From Lineus longissimus (taxonomy: Eukaryota; Nemertea; Pilidiophora; Heteronemertea; Lineidae): a stretch of 64,000 nt of DNA. The stretch lies in assembly GCF_910592395.1 (NCBI RefSeq), contig NC_088308.1, positions 20,227,501-20,291,500 of the forward strand. The letters are read 5' to 3'. Numbering within the stretch: position 1 is the stretch's first letter; every line of letters begins with the position of its first letter. This document shows, one piece after another, positions 1 to 10,793 of the stretch. Under the pieces are notes generated by a model, which was given only the letters and a program-made list of their open reading frames with translations, ran no database searches and was not told where the DNA came from. The translations under genes and the position numbers were made by a program.

Positions 1-2631
1 AACTTTATGAATCAGAAGCAAAGTATGATCAGAATACTTTAAACTGGACGCGCTGATTGCGGAAGGAATGGACCAATCGAGCTATAGCTTGTGCAGTTCG
101 TGCCGAGTTACTAACGCTCCAAAAATCTACTGACTTTATAAAGGTGAATGGAGTATGACATTAGTGCTTCACCATGATTAGAAAAGTCCTTGAAATCACA
201 GGGAAGTCGCGCGGATGAAATGATATTCAATAGAATTTCGTGGAAAGAATGAACAAATTTGACCGTAATTTAGATGTAGATAATTTTTATTAGAAATATT
301 ACAATGTATGTACATGTATATCATATAATAAATATACGTTGGAGGGTTAAAACGATTATCGACCTCAACTTCATTGTCATTTGCCAATGTACTGTTAACT
401 CATTATGGTCACTTCATTTCATTTGTCGGCTTGTATATCGAAAGGCGGTATTTTAATCGTCTTCCTTTCCTCAAAGATCAAGGGACTTTAGAAACATCCT
501 GAAAAATGATGTCTTTACATGATCCATTCATGATTTTTAGTGATCACATCACACTTATCTAGTGTGAAAGTATGTTTGGAGTGTCATACTCCAATGTAAA
601 GGGACGTCCAAGTACACTGTAAAAGAATTTCCCATATGGACTTGTGGTTGATGTGTTTGGTAGGCTGTAGCGGACCTCGCTACTCCTCTAAACGCACCGC
701 CTATTTACAAGCAGCCATAGTAACAAATGAATTGGATTTCGGCCGTAAAATACTCCTCACAGTGATATATATATGCGTAGGCTATATGCAACTGTATGCG
801 GAGATTTTGGTGTGGTTGAGAAGTAACGATGACTGTACATGTAATTGGTTTAGATGTCCGTCTTTAAAAATCAGCAGCGAAATCTGTATACCTGTCGTAA
901 AAGACTCGCGCAAAAAAAACATCCACCGTAATATTGAACTTGCATACCGTCCTCGGCTCTTGGTTGGCTGAGACTGAGGCGGATTTTTACGGCGAGCTTT
1001 TACGGCAGGTGAATCATTTTACTATTACTTTGAAATGTACATCAAAAGGAAGTCGTTTGCATGAAATTGAGTTTGCAGTATAACTTGGCACGGAAGGTAT
1101 TGCATGATACATGTATGAGTACGGTAAATAAATGAAGAAAAATCTTGCCGTTGATGGCCATTTTGAATTTTACATCATTCTTTGGAACTTTTTGGCGTCT
1201 TGTAATAGTATTTTAGCAGGTCTCGACTTTCAGGATACACTGAGAATACATGTACTGTAGTAGGTAAAAAATTGTATGTGCACCCCAACGTATAGATTAA
1301 AAAATGTGATTTTGCACAGAAACGATTATCTAGAGTTGTTTCCGTCAGCGTTTTTTATAAGGAGTTGTACATTGTGTGTAACATATTGCGAGCACGACAT
1401 GATCGCACTTGATTTAACTCTCAATATCGAAGTGGATAAATTACTTGAAACATTTGTTTCCATGCACAAATAATATCAACTAATGTCGAACATGGCTATA
1501 ATGTGAAGTAACGGGGACTTAAAGACATTTCGCATTTGTTTGAATCGTCTAAGCACATTGTTTGAAAGCTGATGAAGGAACCAACTTTTTTTCAACCATA
1601 AACTGTACATGTTATCACATCAACAATAAAGGTATACATTTTGTTTAGAAAGCGCTTCGTTCCTTAATTTCTTGTTTAAACGTCATCTGGAGGACACCAG
1701 ACAAGCTCGGCGGCAGAATAATCGAGAGTATACCAGTAGCTCAGGATGACCTTATCGTTTTCTAGGACAGATATCGGCCTGCCCGCATCCGGATACCCCG
1801 TCGCGTTTTTGTAACCACTCCAATGACGCGAGTCGATCCGTGGGCCCGAGTGTCGCATTTGCATGGTGTGAATCGAAACTCGCCATCGTGACGTATATGG
1901 TAGACGGGAGGGGACATAAATCAGAATATATCGGCCGATTAAATCTCGCCGCGTGACCCAATTTAAACCAATCGGGAGCCAAGGACGGTTTGAATTTTGC
2001 GGCAGAGGTATTTTCGCGGGAGTCTTCTGCACGATTTGCGGGGGACTTATGCAAATTCGCGGGACGTACATGCCGCTCCGTGAACAGTCTGGCAAGTAGG
2101 CCGGCGTGTTCGATAATTGAGACCCGTAGACCCTCCTCCACAAGAGTTTGTAAAACCGTTCCTAACCGACCCAAATCAACAATGAATCGAACATACCTCG
2201 AAAAGCAATTTAAAACCCTGTACACGAATGTTTAGTGGTCATCGTTTCGTTTTTGCGCCAGCATCTCTTGAACAGAAAATACAATTAATGTTAACCTTGA
2301 CCTTTATGGCCGGTTCGAAGACTTCTTGTTTTCAGAATCTGTGTGTTCTAATTGGGCTACATGTGTACGTAACCTGAAAGAAATGGCCGTAACGTTCACC
2401 TTTAAGGCGACTGTCTGCTTACAGAGTGGTTCGTCACCCAGGTTACTGCAGGCTGAAAAATGCAAATCGATCACCAGCACTGATAATTTTAATCATTGTG
2501 GAACTCCAAATCAATCACTCTCGTGATGATACCAAGACGACACAATGTCTGCCATTGATCTACGACAGATGACATCAACAGTTGTTACCAGCACAATACT
2601 GTCTACATGCATCTCCACGACTGAGAACGCT
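1..2631. other. Intergenic, no supported gene
   Basis: I see no convincing coding exon here. The open frames of 60 to 157 codons overlap each other on both strands near 1.68-2.24 kb, have no recognisable domain and no good splice-site context, and are most simply chance frames in a more GC-rich patch. A short inverted-repeat element lies at 891-1009 and is listed separately. Confidence 0.5.
891..1009. repeat. Short foldback (MITE-like) element
   Basis: The left end CCTGTCGTAAAAG and the right end CTTTTACGGCAGG are inverted copies with one mismatch and enclose about 120 bp. Further TTTTACGG/CCGTAA motifs lie inside. This is the shape of a small non-autonomous inverted-repeat element. I could not define a target-site duplication or a family. 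Confidence 0.5.
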
Positions 2632-3324
2632 TCAACCTGAACCTGGAGGAGCACTTACACGATCTAACTGATCTTTGAGCGGAGTTTGTCCAAAATTCCT
2701 TGGTAAAGACTCACCGAGTCCGCTGAATGCTGATTTCATATTCACTAGTCTATTTCGCATCCGTCTAAACTCCACTACTTGGTCACTACCCTCCAAGGGA
2801 ACGCCCTGTCCGTAGGCGTCAATGTCACTCAAAGGCTGGTTGAACCGTTTCCATCGCCGACGTCCCCGGTTTGAACGGTCACAATCATCTCCTGGTTTAT
2901 TTTTCATTATTTCCGAAATTTCCTGCTCAGTCGCCTCATTGCATGGTTCATTTTCCCCTGCAATATGAATTAGGTTTTTTGTCGCATTTTTATCTTCGAT
3001 GCTAGAATAATCTAAAGAGTGCCTATCCAATACCTTAATGGTATCTTCGGATCGTTCACCACCCTCATTTGGCATTTTAACGGTTTTCCGATTTCCAAAA
3101 TCTTCGTTCGATATTTTAACGACATTTGCGTCTCCCTTGCTTGGATTTCGATTTTCAGACCTCCTATTGTCCTCATTCAATACTTTAGCCTCCTCCGTCT
3201 TCGACAGTCGTTTATCCTCTTTGCTCAGGTGCTGAACCGTTCCGGAGCTGACTCCCAGCGTGATCGAGTGGTCGTACCCAGTACTAGCTCTTACAGTGGC
3301 GACCTTGGCCCCACACAAACCCAT
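2632..3324 (-). CDS. Hypothetical protein with N-terminal MGLC motif
   Basis: This is an unrecognised single-exon frame of 230 residues. The frame also contains an ATG 16 codons upstream (3372), but I chose the one at 3324 because it has A at -3 and G at +4 and creates an N-terminus beginning Met-Gly-Leu-Cys. That pattern fits N-myristoylation at Gly2 with possible palmitoylation at Cys4, so membrane attachment is an inference. The middle is highly charged and low in complexity, with recurring Asn-Glu-Asp and Ser-Lys-Glu-Asp words. A basic stretch (about residues 150-158, RGRRRWKR) precedes a more ordinary C-terminal part with no cysteine-rich or catalytic motif. A possible donor lies just before the stop, so it could be one exon of a larger gene. 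It might also be a chance frame. Confidence 0.4.
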   Translation of the reverse strand: MGLCGAKVATVRASTGYDHSITLGVSSGTVQHLSKEDKRLSKTEEAKVLNEDNRRSENRNPSKGDANVVKISNEDFGNRKTVKMPNEGGERSEDTIKVLDRHSLDYSSIEDKNATKNLIHIAGENEPCNEATEQEISEIMKNKPGDDCDRSNRGRRRWKRFNQPLSDIDAYGQGVPLEGSDQVVEFRRMRNRLVNMKSAFSGLGESLPRNFGQTPLKDQLDRVSAPPGSG

Positions 3325-4655
3325 TTTTAACTTTGAAATCGAAGATGACTGTAGACACGCAAATGGCTGCACGTGCGTATTAAAATGGAGTTTTTCCCGT
3401 AAAAGATAAAGATGCGATACGGCTGAATCCGAATGTAGTTTTAATTTTTCCTCGCGTAGATACCAACTAATAGGTACCCTTGTGGGCGTCGTCCTGGACC
3501 ATTCACCTGTCGAGCTGTTCCTGATGCTTCTTGATCAATCCAGATATTCAAAAAACGTCGTTAAAGCAATCGTGCCCAGCAGGTATCATGTGGGATCATA
3601 TCCGACTGTTAAGTATACGTGTCAATGATCACAATCGTTTGACACCTCTCTTGACATCACGGGAAGACTTCCATATCCTGACAAGCAGACCCCACCAATT
3701 TGCCGTCTTTCAAACGACCCACTCATCATCAGTATACGGCGGTAGGCCGCGTTGGCTTTCCGATATTCCGTGTGCGTGTCGTACATGTCTTCGATAAAGT
3801 CTGGGTCTGCTCAATTAACCTCCAGAATCATATCGTCCTTGGCTACTTGGCCGTGAAGGCCAAGTAGTTGAAGAAGATCCGTCATTTTTCACCGATTTAA
3901 TTATCGCCAGAGTGTGCGCATGACAGTGTTGTTCATGAACTGTAGGCCGATAATGTGACATGTTTGATTAGTGGGATACCTAAATGTTAACCTAATAATG
4001 TGAAATCAATAGTCGACTTAATTTGACATGAAAACCGATTTAATAATGGATAGCTGACATACGAAGAGGATGACGAAATGTTATTTTGTTTAATTCGTAC
4101 TAAAGTACAATTTAGATTTGGGTGGGAGTTTACAATAATGTCCATCCTGAGACCAGGCTTTTTTACTCCTATGTCGTATACGCCTGATAAAGAATGTCTG
4201 TTTCGGATGAGACAGGGTTGTAACTGAACTGTCATTCTTTTCTCTCTCATTTTCGTCTGAAATAAAAGTTTTGCTTGCTACAACACTAAATCTACCACCA
4301 AACTTTCCGCATCTGCTATGTTCGACAACACTTACTTGCAACATCTCCGCACTGCAATTGAACAAACATAAGCCTAGGGAGAAATCAGCGGTTGTTGTTC
4401 ATTGTAACAACACATCCTGCACGCGAGTGCGCTGACGGAGGGCAGCGATCGTAAAATAACACCCCAACCCCCACCCCAATTTTCTCCGGATCGGATCTGA
4501 CCCTTGGGGAACCAAGTCAACTGCACTTCAGCTGGGCAATCACTTTGCTAGACGTCAGACCATTCCGAATCGGCGGATTTCGCGAATCATCAATATTTCT
4601 AGACTTAACCCTGTAAATGGTCTGAAGGCAACCTGAAGTTACAAATACATAAGAA
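3325..4655. other. Intergenic, no supported gene
   Basis: No domain-bearing frame was found between the hypothetical ORF and the stop codon of the ankyrin gene. The segment probably includes 3' flank of the ankyrin gene on the minus strand. A short C-rich run lies near 4460-4480. The small frames here are not supported. Confidence 0.4.
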
Positions 4656-6095
4656 TCAAAGTCTATCCAACAAAACATACTTCCTAAGTAAGGGAGGTAG
4701 TAATATACCATCCGACATTATCTTCTTTTTAAGGGGATAACGGATTTTTCCACGAAGTTCTAGTCTACACTGTTCCTTCAGAGACAACCCAGTGTGCAGC
4801 AGACTAGACAACCAAACTGATGACTCATCACTATCTGCGAAGTCACTTACAAATGCTGTGTACCTTTCTGAAAGTGAGGACGAAGGCTTCATCATTCCAG
4901 CGTAAATCAGATGTTTCAAAAAGCTGTCTACGCTCCCGAGTATCAGCACCTTTTCGCAAACGGGTATTATGTTTAGAACACACACAGCATTTTGTGCAAA
5001 AAACATCATCTTTATTGCGCCAATGCTTCCTCTTGAAATCGAATGAGGCTTGCTTGAAATAATAATCTGGTTGATAATAGCCGTTGTTTTGCAGATGTCA
5101 CTTGAACCAATATCAGAGTCCATGTAATAGAAGCTTTGTGTTAAATCGTGTATGTGGTGATCTAAAGGCGTTCGACCTGTGCCGTCCTTCACATCAGGTC
5201 TTGCCCCGCGTTCCAGCAATTCTTCCACAACGCTCCGATCCGTGTCAATTGCAGCAAATCCGCTGGCCAACATGACATTGTCTCTAGCAGATTCAGATGT
5301 CAAATGCAACGCAGTGGTGTGCAAAATGTCATCTGATACAGCATTGACATCAGCACCGTTGGCAAGAAGAATTTGTATTATTTTTCTCTGCTTGAAACAG
5401 GCCCACATCAAGGGTGTCAGTCGTTGACTTTGACCCTGATAACGCCTTGTCACCTCTTTACGAATATCTGCTCCGTTCAGCAACAGAATTTCCAGTATTT
5501 CCGAACTGCCGCTGAAGATACAAAACCCCAAGGCTGTCTCCCCGAAGCTATTCTCTTCATGTACATCCGCACCCTGCTCCAACAAACACTTTACCAGATC
5601 AGTTTGGCCCCTCCCACATGCTTGCATCAAAGGATAGAGCTGTAACTGATGGCAACTGGAAATAGCTGTGCCCTCCTCACAATACTGCTTCACCCGCGCT
5701 GAATCTCCAATGCAACAAGCTGCATACAACGCCCGTCCCCTGTTGTCACTGTCACCATGGTTACCAAGTCCATCATATTGCTTGAGAAGCTGAGCAATTA
5801 TCATGCTATTTGTGTTATTTGTATCAATGGCACAAGCTAACGCATTGGTCTGGCCATCACTTTTTAGCGGGTCTGCTCCAGAGGCAAGAAGGAGCTGCAC
5901 CAGCTCAGAGGATCCTTGTGTTATTGCTGCAATGAGCGGTAACCCCAATTTTGCATTGTTCACGTCCACCCCAGTTTGAAGGATCCTTTGAACTGTTGGC
6001 GCGTGCTGGTTACCTTTCACAACGATGTCAAGGGCTGTCATGGCTGTCACTCCATCAAGTTTTGCGAAGTCAATCGTTGATAGGAGGCCTTCAAT
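4656..6095 (-). CDS. Ankyrin-repeat protein with C-terminal SOCS-box-like motif (ASB-like)
   Basis: The exon reads through about seven ankyrin repeats, with repeated LLxxGAD, TPLMWAC and TALHL signatures. It ends in a short tail that resembles a SOCS box: SLKEQCRLELRGKI fits the Elongin-BC consensus LxxxCxxx(hydrophobic), followed by LLPPLLRKYVLL in the Cullin-box position. ASB proteins are substrate receptors of Elongin BC-Cullin5 ubiquitin ligases. That role is inferred from architecture. From the first ATG (6050) the protein has 464 residues. However, 15 further in-frame codons up to 6095 look like ankyrin sequence and are preceded by a good acceptor (TTTACTAG, itself an in-frame stop), so a 5' exon probably exists that I could not find. 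The region between the repeats and the tail (about residues 300-420) has no repeat signature. It could also be another ankyrin family if the SOCS similarity is superficial. Confidence 0.75.
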   Translation of the reverse strand: MEGLLSTIDFAKLDGVTAMTALDIVVKGNQHAPTVQRILQTGVDVNNAKLGLPLIAAITQGSSELVQLLLASGADPLKSDGQTNALACAIDTNNTNSMIIAQLLKQYDGLGNHGDSDNRGRALYAACCIGDSARVKQYCEEGTAISSCHQLQLYPLMQACGRGQTDLVKCLLEQGADVHEENSFGETALGFCIFSGSSEILEILLLNGADIRKEVTRRYQGQSQRLTPLMWACFKQRKIIQILLANGADVNAVSDDILHTTALHLTSESARDNVMLASGFAAIDTDRSVVEELLERGARPDVKDGTGRTPLDHHIHDLTQSFYYMDSDIGSSDICKTTAIINQIIISSKPHSISRGSIGAIKMMFFAQNAVCVLNIIPVCEKVLILGSVDSFLKHLIYAGMMKPSSSLSERYTAFVSDFADSDESSVWLSSLLHTGLSLKEQCRLELRGKIRYPLKKKIMSDGILLPPLLRKYVLLDRL

Positions 6096-9000
6096 CTAGT
6101 AAAGATACAATAATACAGTATCATTGGCTTTGGTTACCTACCGGCATGTAGCCTACGATCTTGATATACATATACACGCCTCGTTTAAAGCATCTTGACC
6201 ACCAAGGTTTTTGCATCATATCAAGATATACTCCGGCTATATTTAGAGGGAGTATAGGCCATGAGGTTCAGGATGCGTTTAAAGGGGAATTACAGAGTGG
6301 AATCGAGACCCCTAGTATAGGATCTCTTGAAAATCGAGACTAAACGTTATGTTATTCTACGTACCTTTGTTACATTGTTGCTCCGCACTGCATCACGGAA
6401 CTCCTGTATAGGGCCTATGTCCGCCATTTCTGTGCCATGTACGCAGATAAGAAGATGGACTGGCTGCGATACAGCGATACCAGGAGCAACGATACAACCC
6501 AACAACGTGGGTCTACGATGTCAAGGTCAAATATAGACTGCCTGCCAATCGATCTCTAGCGATCTACGACATCATCTACGCTGCGAGCTTGCCAATAGTG
6601 ATGCAGCGCCACTACCCGATGTGAATCGGACTTGGCTGCTTCTCGTAGAATATCAACGCATACACAGCGTATTGAGTATGATGAAAGAATTGAGTTGACC
6701 TACAAATTAAGTCGGCGAATATCAAACTGACACTGGATTAAGCAGGTCGCGCCGCGGGAAATCTCACACCAAGAGGAATTGACAGAATGCTTAGTAAACG
6801 CAAAACGTTTTCCAATTTGAGGGAGTGGCATAGTGGGATTGAGATGATGCCTGGCCGACGCAAATGACATCATATAATAGGCCTGGAGTAACTGTTCAGA
6901 AAACTGTTCGGGCATGCGGGCAATCATCATGTGAACAAAAACTGTATACCTACATACGAGTAAGATACTGGCATACTGCCAAGTATAGTGACACTATCAA
7001 GAAATATTAAAGACTTTATTTCACGGTTGTAGCACGCCCTCTCCACAGGCACAGGAAACCATGTTATCATATCCCGCTATCAAAACTGGAAAACACCTTT
7101 TCCACTGTAGGTAAAAGGCAGCGATTTTTTCATGTTTCATTATTGCCGACAAGGAGGTGTGCGTAAAAATAACGAATAACGCGTTACTACATTGTACACG
7201 TATTTAAGTGTTGAAACAAAATTGGAAAAACGTCAGTCCAATCACTTTCACATTAGTAATGACGTAACTGCAAATGATAAACACGTTCATGATACTTCGA
7301 CAGTCGTCCAGATTGCATTGGCAAATTACGTGTGTCTTTACAGTCATTTTGCGTTACATCACAATGCCAGATTCGTCACAACTTAAACAAAGGTTTGTCT
7401 GACAACGGACGCCTTAAGGTACGTTGCATACTCTAGTTTCACTGATCTAAGATCGGCTATCAATATTCATCAAATAGTATGCACATGGTCAAACAATGCC
7501 ATTGAACAATTAGATACTTTTAGTAGACAATGGCTTGGCGCTCCAAGTTGTCCGATGGTCATGACGTCATGTCCGGCCCTGACCCATTCTTTAGATTTCA
7601 TAATAATTAATCAACCGGTCTTAGGTCGGTGAAACCAGAGTCGAGGTCGCATTAGATTGAGTACACAAGTGATCGAAGGCAATATCGCGAGCAAGTGTCG
7701 GGATAATGCCCCAACGAAGAAATGGTATTCAGTTCGACTTAAAGCAAGAATAACATTAGACCGTTTTGCCTTGTCTATACTGAAGGTAGGTAACCTCTTG
7801 TTATTTTGATTTCGTGGTGTCATGCAGCGGTCAACTTAAACTCTATTCCACAGGGCAGAGATAGTCAGGCGATCGACATCGATGGACACTTTGCTAATTT
7901 TCCGAATTGGTAAGGACGAAACACTAATTCACAAAGGACTTGAAAGAAAATCTCCGGTGCTTCACCAAATGTTCCCCAGATTTTTTACCCTCAGGAACTT
8001 TGTATCGGTCGACAGGAATTCGACACTTTTCTTTTTTACCACACTGTAATTATTTTTCTTATCGAGAAAAATGTAACCATCAAAATAACCCTGTTGACTC
8101 GCCTCATAACCGCTCTTATAGTGGTGGCATTCACGACTGCATAAATACGATGGGATGTCGTGATCACGACAGAAATATTGAACAATCTCAAGCGACTCTC
8201 CCAATCATCAGCAAAGTTAGGCCGTTTTATCGAGGAGAAGTCTTCCTTATTTCGATATCCCCTGCATGGTGCTTATCTTGGATCGGATCAATACGGTTTG
8301 AACATTATTTTTCGCGAATCCGAAGTGCAATAAAACGATAAAATACTCAATGTTTTCAATTGAGGTATATAGGCCTAGGCATATTGGTCAGCCAAGTCCC
8401 ATAAATTTCTTTGAAGTACCAATAAAATATGATAAGATTTATTTTTATTTTTATTTTATAAGTAAACTTGAATAAAATATTACATTCAAATGACGGAATG
8501 AGCTGGCATTTAAAGGGTCAATATCGAGATTGAGAAAACATAGAGTCCAACCAACTACATTGAGATAGAGTGGTAGGTACACGTATAGGCCCTTCTTTTC
8601 TATCCTTCCACTCCAGGTTTTTCAACGTAACTTGCCATCCTGAAAAAAAATTGATGATGGGTTTGCATTATTTAACATCAAAGTTTGTAACTCTGAGACT
8701 TGCCCTCGTTTGGCTGTTGACATTTTGTAACCGAATTTGGCTATTGCCCTTTGCCAAGAAGTACTCTTTGATTACGTTGTAGTTATTGCCACATGAAAAT
8801 ACAATCTTGATATGTCCACCAACTCTGCATGTAATGTATTGGTATGTGTACATGTTAATTCATAGCTACTCTGTAAAGTTTACATTTTTCTTAGGTAAAT
8901 CGGACTACTTGACATGAAAGGATTCCGCTAGGAATTCCTTCACAGAACAAAGATGGTCATTTAATGCTGCCGGTGACCAATACGGATTATTTGACTTTTT

Positions 9001-10793
9001 TATCAACAAAACAATTGCAGGTTTATGTTTCTCATCCCAATGTTGGTCGTGTTTATAATAGTGAGGTGGAGGTCATTCAATATTAATTAATTGCATTTCG
9101 CCGGAAAAGAAAGAACGCACTGTAATAAAAGTGTGCAATTCGTAGTTATCATGCAGACGATAAAATCGAACAAAAAATATTAATACATAGGCAATTAAAC
9201 TTGCCTTATGACTGAAGTTTACTACAGTATGACTGCGGGATACGATCACTGTACATGCCGCCATATAATCAAGACTTGGAGATATCTTCACGTATTTATA
9301 GAACCCTGAATGCCCTGGGGACCGACAAATGCATACCACATCTTCCATGTCATATCGCAGAGAACAATGCAAATATGACAATTAGATTCTTGTTTGTAAT
9401 ATAAAGATATGTTAGGTATTCGTGATTGATGACACAAGGTGACCCTGATTAATGTATATGCGCGACAAGGTTGACTTAATGATTTCGCAGTATTTGTCGC
9501 GATTGCAAATAAGCAGGGACAAATGAGAAACTGTCTTGTTTCTATTGCAAGCTACTTCTGATGTGTATACAATATCCCTGGCAAGTATAGTGAGGAATCG
9601 TATTTCAGGACATATTCTCCAAAAGTGATATGTTCCCAATATAAAAGTGTTGAGCCAATGACTTTACATTTATCTGCAGTTTTTTTTTCTGGTATGGCGG
9701 ATAATCAAAGGGTAAGCGATTATAAATCTCTTAAGAGTCACAGCATCACTTTTATGTACTTTCACGTAGTTTAGATTCGTAGGAAATAGAATCATGAACA
9801 GGTCTTTGTCAGAAGGGGAATGAAACGTGGTTGAACAACACTGCGCTCCCGAGTACATCGAATACGATGTCTTAACCAATCAAGACAAGTAAATGTACTT
9901 CCTCAACAGTAATTGCGCACGTACACCTCCAAAGTCTTGATAACAATCATTCGATTTGCAAATCAGACATGGACTTCAGCATACCTACAACAAAAAAATT
10001 CAAATGATCACGAGCAAATAGTGATAGATCATAGTTATCTTAATAATGGCTATTTAAAACCGTAATAAAATACCACTTACATTCTATGATTTGATAATTA
10101 TCATTCTCTTACACATTTTCATGATTAACGGCTAAGTTTTCCTTAAGACGAGCTTACGACCCCACTAGATCATTCGTATCAATGTCCTTCAAGATTTCTG
10201 TTGTTCATGTAACTCAATAACCAAGGAAGGGGACTTTATGATTTACGCACTACGCTGATAAATCAGCATTGACTAATGTCAGGAAACAACTGATTAATTG
10301 TACACCGTCTATGGGCTTCCTTTTTTGGAGTAGTGTCATTAGATAGTCTTACAATTGCCACCATTTCCAAATAAATAATTAACTGGCGAGGTTTGTATCG
10401 AAATCCGAGGCGATATAATCGACTCTGATAAAAACTACGAAATCATGCCTGTTGTCCAATTCAGTATATTTTGGCTGCTAGTTAGTTTATTATAACAGAA
10501 AGACTCTGGTAGAATGACGAAAAAATATCGGAGGGGGCTTGCACATTTATTTACGGTAAACTTTATGCACTTAACATGTTTGTATTTTATCTAGTTACAG
10601 ATGGTAAGCCCATACATAGGTGTTGAGCTGATGACCCTGGTCGCCGATAGCTGCAATCTTGGTGAAGCTGGTTCGTGGTCTCGCCGCCGGACTGGCACGT
10701 ATGTCATCAGTAGAAGTACGACCTCAGACGATCATTTTCTCACGCTACACTTTCCATAGTAAATGCCTTGTGAAGAACAGATAGTGTGACGCC
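6096..10793. other. Intergenic, no supported gene
   Basis: About 4.7 kb of AT-rich DNA separates the ankyrin gene (minus) from the class C receptor gene (plus). It should contain the missing 5' end of the ankyrin gene and the promoter or 5' UTR of the receptor. I see no exon with a recognisable domain. A minus-strand frame near 7962-8204 lacks an ATG and is preceded by two stop codons, so it is not called. A weak inverted repeat (TCTTGATATA / TATCAAGATA) lies at about 6160-6230. Confidence 0.4.

Noticed and set aside
1676-2225. Two overlapping minus-strand open frames of 155 and 157 codons
   Set aside because: They lie in different frames over the same GC-richer patch, have no domain or splice context, and a third frame is open on the other strand. 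They are best explained as chance.
7962-8204. Minus-strand frame of 80 codons with protein-like composition
   Set aside because: It has no ATG in the open stretch, two stop codons lie just upstream, and no acceptor or domain could be identified.
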